From Aliivibrio finisterrensis_A (GTDB lineage: Bacteria > Pseudomonadota > Gammaproteobacteria > Enterobacterales > Vibrionaceae), in NCBI RefSeq assembly GCF_004167675.1, contig NZ_SEZQ01000007.1: a stretch of 64,000 nt of DNA; one strand, given 5' to 3'. The notes beneath the pieces are model-generated. The model did not search any database, was not told the origin of the DNA, and saw only the letters and a program-made list of their open reading frames with translations. A program made the translations under genes and the position numbers. Shown in pieces: positions 51,589 through 60,884 of the stretch. Numbering within the stretch: the stretch's first letter is position 1; every line of letters starts with the position of its first letter.

Positions 51589-53472
51589 TTAGAGATCCAG
51601 ATAGTCTCTGATCTGTTTTTCAATACCTTGTGCATCTAATCTAAGTTCAGCGTGCATTTCTTCTTGTGTACCTTGAGCAATGAACTCATCAGGTAAGCCT
51701 AATTGTAGAACGGGTTTAATTAAACGGTTCTTCATCAAGAATTCAATGACACCCGAACCAGCACCACCTGAAATTGCATTTTCTTCAATAGTAACTAATA
51801 CATCGTGACTCGTTACTAATTCGCATAGTAAGGCTTCATCGAGTGGTTTTGCAAAGCGCATGTCTGCAACAGTAGCATCCAACTTTTCAGCCGCCACAAG
51901 ACTATTTTCTAAGAACGTGCCAAAGTTTAAAATAGCAACACGCTCTCCTTTTTCCGTGATTTTAGTTTCACGAAGTAGGCGGCCTTTACCAATTTCTAGC
52001 ACTTGCATTGTTTTATCAACATCAACACCAGTTGCGCTACCTCTTGGGTAACGAACTGCACTTGGTCCAGTATGCTTATGGCCAGTGTATAACATTTGAC
52101 GGCATTCATTTTCATCGCTTGGCGTCATGATAACCATGTTTGGAATACAGCGCATAAAGCTGATATCAAAAGCACCTTGGTGAGTTTGACCGTCTGCACC
52201 CACGAGACCTGCACGGTCAATCGCAAACATCACGGGTAAATCCATAATCGCAACATCATGAATTAACTGGTCATAACCACGCTGTAAAAACGTTGAGTAG
52301 ATAGCAACAATCGGATTGTAACCGGCAATAGCCATACCACTGGCAAGTGTCACTGCATGTTGTTCTGCAATAGCGGCATCAAAATATTGGCTTGGGTATT
52401 CTTTAGAGAAGCGAACCATGCCAGAGCCTTCGCGCATAGCAGGCGTAATGGCCATTAATTTATCGTCTTCTTTGGCCATATCGCAAAGGAAATCACCAAA
52501 GATGTTTGAGAATGTTGGTTTACCGCCAGACGATTTAGGTAATGAGCTGTCTTTTGGATCAAATTTTGGAACACCATGGTAGCTGATAGGATCTTTTTCA
52601 GCAGGCTCGTAGCCTTTTCCTTTCTTGGTCATGATGTGTAAGAACTGCGGTCCTTTTAAATTACGCATATTCTTTAAGGTATGAACAAGCTCGTTGACAT
52701 CATGTCCATCAACAGGACCAATGTAATTAAAACCTAGTTCTTCAAACATAGTGCCAGGTACAACCATGCCTTTTAAGTGTTCTTCCGTGCGCTTTAATAA
52801 CTCTTTAATTGTTGGGGTGCCAGAAAGTACTTTTTTGCCACCTTCACGAATCGATGTATACAGGCTTCCTGAAAGTACTCGTGCTAATTGGTTGTTTAAT
52901 GCACCTACGTTTTCAGAAATTGACATCTCATTGTCATTTAAGACAACTAACATATCTGGGTGAATATCACCTGCATGGTTTAAGGCTTCAAATGCCATGC
53001 CTGCTGTGATTGCGCCATCACCAATAACACTAACGACCTTACGGTTCTCTTGTTCTTTTTCAGCACAAATAGCTAAACCTAAGGCGGCACTAATTGAGGT
53101 AGATGAATGTCCTACAGACAATACGTCGTATTCACTCTCACCGCGCCATGGGAATGGGTGTAATCCGTCTTTTTGGCGAATAGTAGATAACTGTTCACGG
53201 CGACCGGTTAAGATTTTATGAGGATAAGCTTGATGTCCAACATCCCAAATAAGCTGATCAAAAGGCGTGTTATACACGTAATGCAAAGCAACGGTTAACT
53301 CAACAACACCAAGACCAGACGCTAAGTGTCCGCTTGTTTTACTGACTGAATTTAATAGGTAAGTACGTAGCTCATCACATAAAGCAGGCAGGCTTTCTCT
53401 AGGTAAAGAGCGTAATTCATCTGGTGTATTTGCCAAAGCCAGAATCGGGTATTTTGAAATATCTAGTGACAT
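51589..53472 (-). CDS. dxs: 1-deoxy-D-xylulose-5-phosphate synthase
   Basis: The protein has 627 residues. This TPP enzyme makes DXP from pyruvate and glyceraldehyde-3-P, the first step of the MEP isoprenoid route. The TPP motif is GDGAITAGMAFEALNHAG followed by NDNEMSIS. DVGHQAYPHKILTGR and the transketolase pyrimidine domain (AIAEQHAVTLASGMA) are intact. It is the last gene of xseB-ispA-dxs. Confidence 0.98.
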   Translation of the reverse strand: MSLDISKYPILALANTPDELRSLPRESLPALCDELRTYLLNSVSKTSGHLASGLGVVELTVALHYVYNTPFDQLIWDVGHQAYPHKILTGRREQLSTIRQKDGLHPFPWRGESEYDVLSVGHSSTSISAALGLAICAEKEQENRKVVSVIGDGAITAGMAFEALNHAGDIHPDMLVVLNDNEMSISENVGALNNQLARVLSGSLYTSIREGGKKVLSGTPTIKELLKRTEEHLKGMVVPGTMFEELGFNYIGPVDGHDVNELVHTLKNMRNLKGPQFLHIMTKKGKGYEPAEKDPISYHGVPKFDPKDSSLPKSSGGKPTFSNIFGDFLCDMAKEDDKLMAITPAMREGSGMVRFSKEYPSQYFDAAIAEQHAVTLASGMAIAGYNPIVAIYSTFLQRGYDQLIHDVAIMDLPVMFAIDRAGLVGADGQTHQGAFDISFMRCIPNMVIMTPSDENECRQMLYTGHKHTGPSAVRYPRGSATGVDVDKTMQVLEIGKGRLLRETKITEKGERVAILNFGTFLENSLVAAEKLDATVADMRFAKPLDEALLCELVTSHDVLVTIEENAISGGAGSGVIEFLMKNRLIKPVLQLGLPDEFIAQGTQEEMHAELRLDAQGIEKQIRDYLDL

Positions 53473-53492
53473 AATATTAGCGCTTATCTGTT

Positions 53493-54389
53493 TTAGTTTT
53501 TACGCTCAATGACGTATTGGGCGAACGCTTGCATTGCATCCGTGTTATAAGGGATATCATTCAATGCTTCAATTGCAGTTTGGTATAATTGCTCTGCTTT
53601 CTGTTGAGCACCATCAAGGCCAAGTAAGGCAGGGTAAGTACTTTTCTCTAATTCTAGATCAGAACCTTGAGGTTTTCCGAGAGTTTCGGTATCGCTAGTA
53701 ATATCTAGGATATCATCTTGAACTTGAAAAGCTAAACCAATGGCATCGGCATAATTTTCAAGTTGAGGAAGGATGGCTTTGCCTTTTTCACCAGCACATA
53801 AAGCGCCTAACTGAATAGCACTCTTCATTAATGCTCCCGTTTTATGGGCATGAATTTGCTCTAAAGAAGCAAGATTAACCAGTTTTCCTTCTGCTTGTAA
53901 ATCAAGAGATTGCCCCATGCACATACCAGAAGCACCAGAGGCTTTTGATAACACTCGGATCATATCAATTCGAGATGACTCAGCTTCTGTTGCGAGATCA
54001 CCATTAGCAAGGATCTCAAAAGCTAAGGTTTGTAATGCGTCACCAGCAAGAATTGCGGTTGCTTCATCAAACTTAATATGACAAGTCGCATGACCTCGGC
54101 GTAGATCGTCATTATCCATTGCAGGTAAGTCATCATGAATTAAAGAGTATGAGTGTATGCATTCAACTGCTGCCGCTGCCGCATCAGTGTGTTCAGTAGG
54201 TACGCCTAACATTTTTGCCGTGATATAGACAAGATAAGGACGAGCGCGTTTACCTCCAAGAAGTAATGCGTATTTCATCGCTTCAGTTAAAGGTTGCTGT
54301 TGAATTTCAATTTTATCAAGCCATTGATGCAATTGTTCAATGTTACGTTGTTGATAAATAGGTAATTGTTGTTTTAGTGAATCAATCAT
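53493..54389 (-). CDS. ispA: farnesyl diphosphate synthase
   Basis: The protein has 298 residues. The first aspartate-rich motif is HDDLPAMDND and the second DDILD (QDDILDITSD). LLGGKRARPYL and ECIHSYSLIHDD are typical. It makes FPP from IPP and DMAPP. ATGs at 54401, 54392 and 54389 are all in frame; the start overlaps the xseB stop, so translation is coupled. The last one (MIDSLKQQ) is used here. Confidence 0.95.
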   Translation of the reverse strand: MIDSLKQQLPIYQQRNIEQLHQWLDKIEIQQQPLTEAMKYALLLGGKRARPYLVYITAKMLGVPTEHTDAAAAAVECIHSYSLIHDDLPAMDNDDLRRGHATCHIKFDEATAILAGDALQTLAFEILANGDLATEAESSRIDMIRVLSKASGASGMCMGQSLDLQAEGKLVNLASLEQIHAHKTGALMKSAIQLGALCAGEKGKAILPQLENYADAIGLAFQVQDDILDITSDTETLGKPQGSDLELEKSTYPALLGLDGAQQKAEQLYQTAIEALNDIPYNTDAMQAFAQYVIERKN

Positions 54390-54624
54390 CATTAGTATCA
54401 AAAGGGGTTAGTTCAGCATTATCATCAGCTTGAAGAAGAATATCGACACGTTGCTCAGCTTGAGTTAGTTTTTCTTGTCCGGCACGAGCTAGGGCAATGC
54501 CACGCTCAAACTTCTTTAGAGCATCTTCAAGAGGCAGATCTCCGCCCTCTAATTGGTTAACGACAGAATCCAGTTCTTCAATTGCCGCTTCAAACGATAA
54601 ATTTTCAGGTTTTTTTACAGCCAT
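54382..54624 (-). CDS. xseB: exodeoxyribonuclease VII small subunit
   Basis: The protein has 80 residues, the family length. ENLSFEAAIEELDSVVNQLEGG and LPLEDALKKFERGIAL are the hallmark of XseB, a two-helix protein that binds XseA. First gene of the xseB-ispA-dxs unit. Confidence 0.96.
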   Translation of the reverse strand: MAVKKPENLSFEAAIEELDSVVNQLEGGDLPLEDALKKFERGIALARAGQEKLTQAEQRVDILLQADDNAELTPFDTNDD

Positions 54625-54900
54625 AATGATTCACTCTTAAAATGATCCAAGAAAGGTAACTCAGAGTACGTAACGGGTCAATTGAAGTGGTGAGAAAGTG
54701 ATACATAAAAGTAAAATTTACTTAATAGGGGTTAAATTTCAAACAATCTATCAGTGAAGATGTTTTTTTAATAAAAAAATTAAACCATTGATGTCTTTGG
54801 TCGATAAGAAAGAAGCGGCAAAAAAGAGATGATATTTATGGCTTAATTTTTGCTTAGCTAATTATAGATAAACACAAGCAGCAAGATAGGGGAGCGCTCT
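54625..54900. promoter_or_regulatory. xseB-pomA divergent intergenic region
   Basis: This 276-bp spacer holds the sigma-28-type promoter for pomAB listed separately. The xseB promoter must also lie here, but no clear hexamers stand out. No gene was seen. Confidence 0.5.
54781..54807 (+). promoter_or_regulatory. sigma-28 (FliA)-type promoter for pomAB
   Basis: TAAA at 54781-54784, a 15-bp spacer, then GTCGATAA at 54800-54807, which matches 7 of 8 -10 positions of GCCGATAA. It lies about 95 bp upstream of the pomA start. Confidence 0.75.
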
Positions 54901-55665
54901 GTGGATTTAGCAACGTTAATAGGTTTAGTCGGTAGTTTTGCATTTATTATTATGGCAATGGTGCTGGCAGGTGGCTTAGCCATTTTTATGGATACAACAT
55001 CGGTACTGATTGTAATGGGTGGTTCTGTCTTCGTTGTTTTGATGAAGTTTACTGTAGGCCAATTTTTTGGCGCAGGTAAAATTGCCGCAAAAGCATTTAT
55101 GTTTAAAACGGACGAGCCAGTTGATTTAATTGTGACAATCGTTGAAATGGCTGATGCAGCTCGTAAAGGTGGTTTTTTAGCATTAGAAGAAAAAGAGATC
55201 AGTAATTCATTCATGCAAAAAGGCATCGACTTATTGGTTGATGGACACGATGCTGAAGTGGTTAAAGCAACATTACAAAAAGACATAGCACTGACTAACG
55301 AACGTCATGAGCGCGGAGTTGGTGTATTTAACGCGTTTGGTGATGTGGCACCGGCAATGGGTATGATTGGTACGCTTATTGGTTTGGTAGGTATGCTATC
55401 AAACATGGACGATCCTAAATCGATTGGTCCAGCAATGGCCGTTGCACTTTTAACAACATTATATGGTTCTGTTATCTCAAATATGATCGCATTCCCTATT
55501 GCGAATAAATTAGACTTACGTAAAGAACAAGAGAAATTAAATCGACGTTTGATCCTTGATGGTATTTTAGCTATTCAAGATGGTCAGAACCCTCGTGTTA
55601 TTGATAGTTACCTACGTAATTACTTAAACGAGAAGAAGCGTGTTGTTGATACTGGCGAAGAATAA
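54901..55665 (+). CDS. pomA: Na+-driven flagellar motor stator protein PomA
   Basis: The protein has 254 residues and uses a GTG start (54901) with GGGGAG upstream. MDLATLIGLVGSFAFIIMAM and the segment ADAARKGGFLALEE, plus DVAPAMGMIGTLIGLVGML (TM3) and AMAVALLTTLYGSV (TM4), match Vibrio PomA closely. With PomB it forms the sodium channel that turns the polar flagellum. A conserved cytoplasmic loop with Arg/Glu residues contacts FliG. Confidence 0.96.
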   Translation: MDLATLIGLVGSFAFIIMAMVLAGGLAIFMDTTSVLIVMGGSVFVVLMKFTVGQFFGAGKIAAKAFMFKTDEPVDLIVTIVEMADAARKGGFLALEEKEISNSFMQKGIDLLVDGHDAEVVKATLQKDIALTNERHERGVGVFNAFGDVAPAMGMIGTLIGLVGMLSNMDDPKSIGPAMAVALLTTLYGSVISNMIAFPIANKLDLRKEQEKLNRRLILDGILAIQDGQNPRVIDSYLRNYLNEKKRVVDTGEE

Positions 55666-55680
55666 AACTAGGAGCTAACA

Positions 55681-56604
55681 ATGGAAGATGAAGATAAGTG
55701 CAAATGTCCTCCTGGTGCCCCTTTATGGATGGCAACATTTGCTGACTTAGCAACTCTGTTAATGTGTTTCTTCGTACTGTTACTTTCTTTTTCTGAAATG
55801 GATGTATTGAAATTTAAGCAAATAGCAGGTTCGATGAAGTTTGCATTTGGTGTTCAAAACGTACTTGAAGTCAAAGATATACCTAAAGGAACCAGTGTTA
55901 TTGCGCAAGAGTTTCGACCTGGTCGCCCTGAGCCAACACCGATTGAAGTGATCATGCAACAAACGATAGATATCCCTCAGAAGACATTGGATTTTCATGA
56001 TGGCGAGTCTGATCGTGCTGGTGGTACAAAACGTGATGCAGGTAAGCAAACAGGAGGAGAGTCATCTTCTACCTCAACGCAGACTAACTCTCAAAGTGAG
56101 TCAGAAAGCCAAAGCCAAACACAACAAGAGTTAGAGGAAACCATCAAAAAAGCACTAGAGCGTGAAATTGATGATGGTGCGTTAGAAGTTGAGAATTTGG
56201 GTCAGCAATTAGTGATTCGAATTCGTGAGAAGGGAGCATTTCCTGCGGGTTCTGCATTCTTACAGCCTCAATTTCGTCCTCTTATCCGTCAAATTGGTGA
56301 GTTAGTTAAGGATGTTCCAGGAATTATTAGAGTATCTGGACACACTGATAATCAACCATTAGATTCGGAGTTATACCGTTCTAATTGGGATTTATCTGCT
56401 CAACGCGCGGTTTCTGTTGCTCATGAAATGGAACGAGTGAAGGGTTTTGAAAGTGACCGTTTACGCGTTCGAGGAATGGCGTCGACAGAGCCTCTTGTAC
56501 TTAATAAAACGGTGGCTCAGCGAGCTCGTAACCGTCGAGTTGAAATCAGTATCATGCAAGGTAAAGCGCATGAGAGCGATGAAGTACCTAGTACTCAGCA
56601 GTAA
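55681..56604 (+). CDS. pomB: Na+-driven flagellar motor stator protein PomB
   Basis: The protein has 307 residues. A single TM helix holds the ion-binding Asp22 in MATFADLATLLMCFFVLLLSF. A linker rich in Ser/Gln/Glu (~120-160) leads to a C-terminal OmpA-like peptidoglycan-binding domain (IRVSGHTDNQPL, NWDLSAQRAVSV, NRRVEISIM). The plug region follows the TM helix (KFKQIAGSMKFAFG). It starts 15 bp after pomA. Confidence 0.96.
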   Translation: MEDEDKCKCPPGAPLWMATFADLATLLMCFFVLLLSFSEMDVLKFKQIAGSMKFAFGVQNVLEVKDIPKGTSVIAQEFRPGRPEPTPIEVIMQQTIDIPQKTLDFHDGESDRAGGTKRDAGKQTGGESSSTSTQTNSQSESESQSQTQQELEETIKKALEREIDDGALEVENLGQQLVIRIREKGAFPAGSAFLQPQFRPLIRQIGELVKDVPGIIRVSGHTDNQPLDSELYRSNWDLSAQRAVSVAHEMERVKGFESDRLRVRGMASTEPLVLNKTVAQRARNRRVEISIMQGKAHESDEVPSTQQ

Positions 56605-56627
56605 AGCATAAAGAAACAAGTAAATGG

Positions 56628-56662
56628 AAAGGTGAGTTGAATTAGCAACTCACCTTTTTTTT
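56628..56662 (+). terminator. pomAB terminator
   Basis: A stem, GGTGAGTTG / CAACTCACC (perfect, 9 bp, 6-nt loop), is followed by eight T. Confidence 0.9.
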
Positions 56663-56747
56663 CGGTATAATCTTGCGCCTTAGATTAGGTCTTAAATCCA
56701 TTTAGTCTAACCTTTTGATTGTTATTCCACATCAGTGAAGCCTATAT

Positions 56748-58196
56748 ATGAAGTTTATCGTTAAGCCACACCCAGAAGTTTTTGTAAAAAGTGATTCAGT
56801 ACGTAAGCGTTTTATTCGTATTCTTGAAACGAACCTACGCAGCATCATTAAACGCGAAACAAAAGGCGTTGAAGTGATTAACCGTCGTGATTACATTGAA
56901 GTTTCAGGTCTTGATGGTACATACCGTAATGAAGTACTTACGGCTGTTACTCATACTCCAGGTATTCACCATGTGCTAGAAGTTAAGCAGAGTGCTTTTG
57001 CGGATATGCACGATATCTATGAACAATGTTTAGAGATGAATCGTGAGATCATTGAAGGTAAAACGTTCTGTGTGCGTGCTAAACGCCGTGGCACACATGA
57101 ATTTACCTCTATTGAATTAGAGCGTTATGTTGGTGGCGGTTTAAATCAAGCGGTTGAATCAGCAAAAGTACGATTAAAGAATCCTGAAGTAACGGTTAAG
57201 TTTGAAGTTGAGAATGAAAAACTGAACTTAGTGATTGCTCGCCATAAAGGTTTAGGCGGCTTCCCTCTTGGTACACAAGAGGATGTATTAAGTTTAATTT
57301 CTGGTGGTTTTGACTCGGGTGTTTCAAGTTACTTACACATCAAACGTGGCTCAAAAGTCCACTACTTATTCTTTAACTTAGGTGGCCCAGCTCACGAGAT
57401 TGGTGTAAAACAAGTTTCTCATTTCTTGTGGAAAAAATACGGTTCATCAGCAAAAGTTAAATTTATCTCTGTCGATTTTGATCCAGTGGTTGCTGAGATC
57501 TTAGAGAAAATTGATGATGGCCAAATGGGTGTTATCTTAAAACGTATGTTTATGCGTGCTGGCGGTATGGTCGCTGAGAAATTTGGCATCGAAGGTTTAG
57601 TTACTGGTGAAGCATTAGGTCAAGTATCTAGTCAAACACTGACTAACTTACGTCATATTGATAACGTAACTGATTCACTGATTCTACGTCCTTTAATTAA
57701 CTGGGATAAAGAAGACATTATTGATTTAGCTCGTGAAATAGGCACTGAAGATTTTGCGAAAACAATGCCTGAATACTGTGGTGTAATTTCTAAGAAACCA
57801 ACAGTAAAAGCAGTGAAAGAGAAATTAGAGAAAGAAGAAGCGAAGTTTGATTTTTCTGTTCTTGAGCAAGCCGTTTATAACGCGCGCGTAATGGATATTC
57901 GTGCGATTGAAACTGAAAGCCAAGAGCAAGCAACAGAAGTTGAGATGGTATCTGAGCTAGGCTCTGATGTTGTTGTCCTTGATATTCGTAGCGCAGAAGA
58001 AGAAGATGAGAAACCTCTAGTACTAGATGGTATTGAAATTGCTCATATTCCTTTCTTTAAATTAGCGACTAAGTTTGGTGATTTAGACCAATCTAAAGAG
58101 TACTTATTATACTGTGAGCGCGGTGTGATGAGTCGTCTTCAAGCTTTATTGTTAATTGAAAATGGCTACAAGAACGTAAAAGTTTATCGTCCATAG
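56748..58196 (+). CDS. thiI: tRNA 4-thiouridine synthase ThiI (with rhodanese domain)
   Basis: The protein has 482 residues: N-terminal ferredoxin-like and THUMP domains (1-165), a PP-loop adenylation domain with SGGFDSGVSSY, and a C-terminal rhodanese domain (~400-482). Cys344 (EYCGVISKKP) and Cys456 (YCERGVMSR) fall exactly at the E. coli catalytic positions. It makes s4U8 in tRNA and supplies sulfur for the thiamine thiazole. It is a single gene between two terminators. Confidence 0.97.
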   Translation: MKFIVKPHPEVFVKSDSVRKRFIRILETNLRSIIKRETKGVEVINRRDYIEVSGLDGTYRNEVLTAVTHTPGIHHVLEVKQSAFADMHDIYEQCLEMNREIIEGKTFCVRAKRRGTHEFTSIELERYVGGGLNQAVESAKVRLKNPEVTVKFEVENEKLNLVIARHKGLGGFPLGTQEDVLSLISGGFDSGVSSYLHIKRGSKVHYLFFNLGGPAHEIGVKQVSHFLWKKYGSSAKVKFISVDFDPVVAEILEKIDDGQMGVILKRMFMRAGGMVAEKFGIEGLVTGEALGQVSSQTLTNLRHIDNVTDSLILRPLINWDKEDIIDLAREIGTEDFAKTMPEYCGVISKKPTVKAVKEKLEKEEAKFDFSVLEQAVYNARVMDIRAIETESQEQATEVEMVSELGSDVVVLDIRSAEEEDEKPLVLDGIEIAHIPFFKLATKFGDLDQSKEYLLYCERGVMSRLQALLLIENGYKNVKVYRP

Positions 58197-58218
58197 TGTG
58201 TAATTATTATTGATATTG

Positions 58219-58250
58219 AAAAGGGAGTTGAGTAATCAGCTCCCTTTTTT
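58219..58250 (+). terminator. thiI terminator
   Basis: AAAAGGGAGtTGA / TCAgCTCCCTTTT with one wobble and a 4-nt loop is followed by TT. It faces the converging yajL end. Confidence 0.85.
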
Positions 58251-58257
58251 ATTGGTG

Positions 58258-58848
58258 CTAGATTTGATGATAATTTAAGTTTGGTAGAGTTACTAGATCT
58301 GCCGCTAATTTTACAGTTAGCTCTTTTCCACCTAATAATGTTACGATCTCCATAGCAAACTCAAGAGCAGAGCCAGGACCTTGGCTTGTAATTAAATGAT
58401 TTAATACATCAGTAAAAACACGTTTGATTCGACGGTTCTCTTCAGGGATGGCTTCCATAAAGGCTGGGTAACAAGTCATGCGTGCATCTGGATATAAATT
58501 ATGATGTTGAAGCACGACAGCAGGAGCAGCACAAATAGCCGCAACCCATTTACCATCGTATTTTTGTTGTTTTAGCATTTCGATCAAAAGAGTGCTGTCT
58601 CTGAAATTTTCTGCACCTTTTAGGCCACCAGGAAGGACAATACAGTCAAACTCTTCATCAGCGACTTCCACTAATTTCACATCAGCAGTCAGAGTGACAC
58701 GTTGAGCGGCTTTCATGGTTAATGATCCATCAAAAGCGGTGCTGGCAATCGTTACATCAAATTTAGCACGTTCTAGAATATCGATAACCGTAATTGCTTC
58801 TAGCTCTTCGGTTCCAGGAGCAAGGCATACGAGAATTTTTGCGGTCAT
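58258..58848 (-). CDS. yajL: protein deglycase YajL (DJ-1/PfpI family)
   Basis: The protein has 196 residues, a flavodoxin-like DJ-1 fold. The nucleophile Cys106 sits in AAICAAPAVVL, and Glu15 in APGTEELEA matches the family's acid. YajL is linked to protection from covalent chaperone damage/glyoxal adducts in E. coli; the exact activity is debated. It starts with ATGA overlapping the panE stop. Confidence 0.9.
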   Translation of the reverse strand: MTAKILVCLAPGTEELEAITVIDILERAKFDVTIASTAFDGSLTMKAAQRVTLTADVKLVEVADEEFDCIVLPGGLKGAENFRDSTLLIEMLKQQKYDGKWVAAICAAPAVVLQHHNLYPDARMTCYPAFMEAIPEENRRIKRVFTDVLNHLITSQGPGSALEFAMEIVTLLGGKELTVKLAADLVTLPNLNYHQI

Positions 58849-59738
58849 AGGAAGTTCTCTTCTAATTGTTTTATTTGATTATATAACGTTTGGTTGGTTG
58901 ATGCTGATATTCCATGTTGTTTTGCTTTTTGTAATAAGAACCCGGTAATAAAATCAATTTCAGTTTTTCGTTGATAAAAGCAATCTCTGTTCATCGATGA
59001 GTAGTTTTCAGCGGTTGCTGATATTACTTGGTTTACCGTTGAAACTAGCTCTGTTTCTGTCCATTCGACATTTTCTTGTTGTAATACTTGTTGTACTTCA
59101 CTGCAAATACGAATGACATCTTGATGAATATCTGAGTGTGCTAACCCCCCATTTTGACATCGATGAATTGCCGTTAAAGGATTAATCGCACAGTTAATGG
59201 CAAGCTTTTTCCATAATGCTATTTCAATGTTAGGGTTCCATTCAATACTTGGTAAGCTATGATCTAGTACTTCTTGAAGAAACTGACACTGAGCCCCTGA
59301 CGCGTTGTACGGACCGATAACAGTATGGCCCATTCCAGTGTGTTTTACTTTGTGTGAGCTTTCTTTTAATGCGCCATGTGTTGTGGTCGCTTGTAAAATA
59401 GGGTGATGGCTAATTTTGTCTTTTATCGCATCAATTGCTCCCATACCGTTATGCATAAACAGTAAGATGGTGTCTTTTGAGAGTAACGGAAGTAAAGGAA
59501 GCAATGCGCTTTCAACTTGCCATGCTTTTACTGTAATAAAAAGCAGATCACACTGAGAGAGTGATTCTTTATTATTACAAGAAAAAGCGTGTGAGGAATT
59601 TTCTTTTGCACTTAAAGAAAGAGGAAGTTCAGAAGGAATGGAATTTCTTGTCCATAAAGAGACATTGTGTCCTGCTTTTTGAAGGTAGCATGCCCACAAG
59701 GAACCTACTGCGCCGGGACCAAGAATAGTGATATTCAC
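58845..59738 (-). CDS. panE: 2-dehydropantoate 2-reductase
   Basis: The protein has 297 residues from a GTG start at 59738 (read MNITILGPGAVGSLWACYLQ). That start begins the NADPH-binding Rossmann motif GPGAVG and has TGGAT upstream. A longer frame to 59798 would cross the porin gene's terminator and adds 20 non-homologous residues. It reduces ketopantoate in pantothenate synthesis. The catalytic Lys lies in LWKKLAINCAINPLTA. It is followed by yajL with a 4-bp overlap. Confidence 0.9.
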   Translation of the reverse strand: MNITILGPGAVGSLWACYLQKAGHNVSLWTRNSIPSELPLSLSAKENSSHAFSCNNKESLSQCDLLFITVKAWQVESALLPLLPLLSKDTILLFMHNGMGAIDAIKDKISHHPILQATTTHGALKESSHKVKHTGMGHTVIGPYNASGAQCQFLQEVLDHSLPSIEWNPNIEIALWKKLAINCAINPLTAIHRCQNGGLAHSDIHQDVIRICSEVQQVLQQENVEWTETELVSTVNQVISATAENYSSMNRDCFYQRKTEIDFITGFLLQKAKQHGISASTNQTLYNQIKQLEENFL

Positions 59739-59789
59739 AGGTAAATCCAGATAGAAGAAATAATGAGAGAAGTGTAATAGGTTTATTAG

Positions 59790-59820
59790 AAAAAACAAAG
59801 ACGCTCATGGTGAGCGCCTT
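59790..59820 (-). terminator. porin gene terminator
   Basis: AAGaCGCTCA / TGAGCGcCTT, a 10-bp stem with one mismatch and a 3-nt loop, begins 25 bp past the porin stop. The minus-strand exit reads TTTGTTTTTT. Confidence 0.8.
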
Positions 59821-59845
59821 AGTAAAATTAATAATCTAAATTAGA

Positions 59846-60601
59846 TTAGAAGTTGTATTGTAAGCGGTAAATAACAAGATCTTGGTAATCTTTACGGGCA
59901 AGTTTATTTACAGTGAAGCGGTAAAGAACGCCTGTTGACCAGTTTTTATGGAAGTTCCACATAGCATTCGCACTACCGTTTAGACCCCAATCACCGCCTT
60001 GCTGCTCTGCATATGCATCCATACGGCCAAACTCATATTCACCCCAAGTAGAGAAGGTAAAGTTTTGACCCATTAAGTCAGTATTGTAGAAACCAACCCA
60101 ACCAGCCATACCACCATTATTGCCTCGGATCTCTGCATCAGCATTAATTTGATGAGTACCGATGAATGGAGTGAATGCCCAACCATCACCTTTTAAGCCA
60201 GTATAGCCTAGACCTAGAACTCGGTTTTGCTCATGAGCTCCAAATTCATCAAAATCAGTATTATATACTTGAGCATATAAGCTTATACCTGACTCTGTAA
60301 GGTTGTAGTGAATAGTACCCTTTGCGGAAGCACCACGCTTATCTTGAGCACGGTCAACACCTTCGTAGTCATAGAAACCGTAGATTTGTCCCCAATCAAA
60401 TGCCGCACCGCCTTCAATACCAATAACAGCTTGGTTACGTCCTGAAATATCGTTACCGTTGTTATCAGCATCGTTACCAAAACCATGGTCCCAAACTTGA
60501 TAGTCAGTATACATACTACCGAAACCATATAGGTATTCAGCTTGAGCTGGGATAGCAACAGTGGTAGCAAGAACAGATAGAGCTAAAAGGGATTTACGCA
60601 T
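59846..60601 (-). CDS. Tsx/OmpK-family outer-membrane nucleoside-type channel
   Basis: The protein has 251 residues from the ATG at 60601 (MRKSLLALSVLATTVAIPAQA, a Sec signal). The upstream in-frame ATG at 60673 is in the leader. The mature part has alternating aromatic beta-strands and ends in ..RLQYNF with a C-terminal Phe, as in outer-membrane barrels. Pieces such as EYLYGFGSMYTDYQVWDHG and GIEGGAAFDWGQIYGFYDY resemble the Tsx-like family of nucleoside channels; vibrio OmpK (phage receptor) is a related branch. Substrate is inferred only. A class II-like CRP site lies upstream, as for tsx in E. coli. Confidence 0.75.
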   Translation of the reverse strand: MRKSLLALSVLATTVAIPAQAEYLYGFGSMYTDYQVWDHGFGNDADNNGNDISGRNQAVIGIEGGAAFDWGQIYGFYDYEGVDRAQDKRGASAKGTIHYNLTESGISLYAQVYNTDFDEFGAHEQNRVLGLGYTGLKGDGWAFTPFIGTHQINADAEIRGNNGGMAGWVGFYNTDLMGQNFTFSTWGEYEFGRMDAYAEQQGGDWGLNGSANAMWNFHKNWSTGVLYRFTVNKLARKDYQDLVIYRLQYNF

Positions 60602-60772
60602 AATGGCATCTCTATAGTTAGTATTACTAGAATAATAGGTCAGTAGGTTGAGTACTGTTTTTAAGATGCGCACATGATATCGATAAAGTTCACTTTTTTA
60701 AATGCAATCAATGTAACTCTAATGTTGTATGTAGATCTTGATCGTGTTTATAAATTCGACTTTGACATTAAG

Positions 60773-60786
60773 GTGATCTATATCAC
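60773..60786. promoter_or_regulatory. CRP site upstream of the Tsx-like gene
   Basis: GTGATCTATATCAC fits the CRP core GTGA-N6-TCAC fully and is nearly palindromic. A minus-strand TATAAA at 60748-60753 predicts a start near 60740, putting the CRP centre at about -40, the class II position. Confidence 0.7.
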
Positions 60787-60826
60787 TTAGTTGACATTGT
60801 TCTGACAAATAATTGTGAACACAAAC

Positions 60827-60854
60827 AAAAAAGCCTCCGAGATATAGAGGCTTT
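60827..60854 (-). terminator. ampG terminator
   Basis: AAAGCCTC / GAGGCTTT, an 8-bp perfect stem with a 9-nt loop, begins 31 bp past the ampG stop. The minus-strand exit reads TTTTTTG. Confidence 0.8.
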
Positions 60855-60884
60855 GATAGTGGATATGTTATCTAAATTGAGCGT

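Noticed and set aside
54858..55286. 142-codon minus-strand frame over pomA
   Set aside because: It is the antisense shadow of a well-supported gene, with no homology.
59739..59798. N-terminal extension of panE
   Set aside because: It would overlap the porin terminator and precede the Rossmann start; the GTG at 59738 fits the family.
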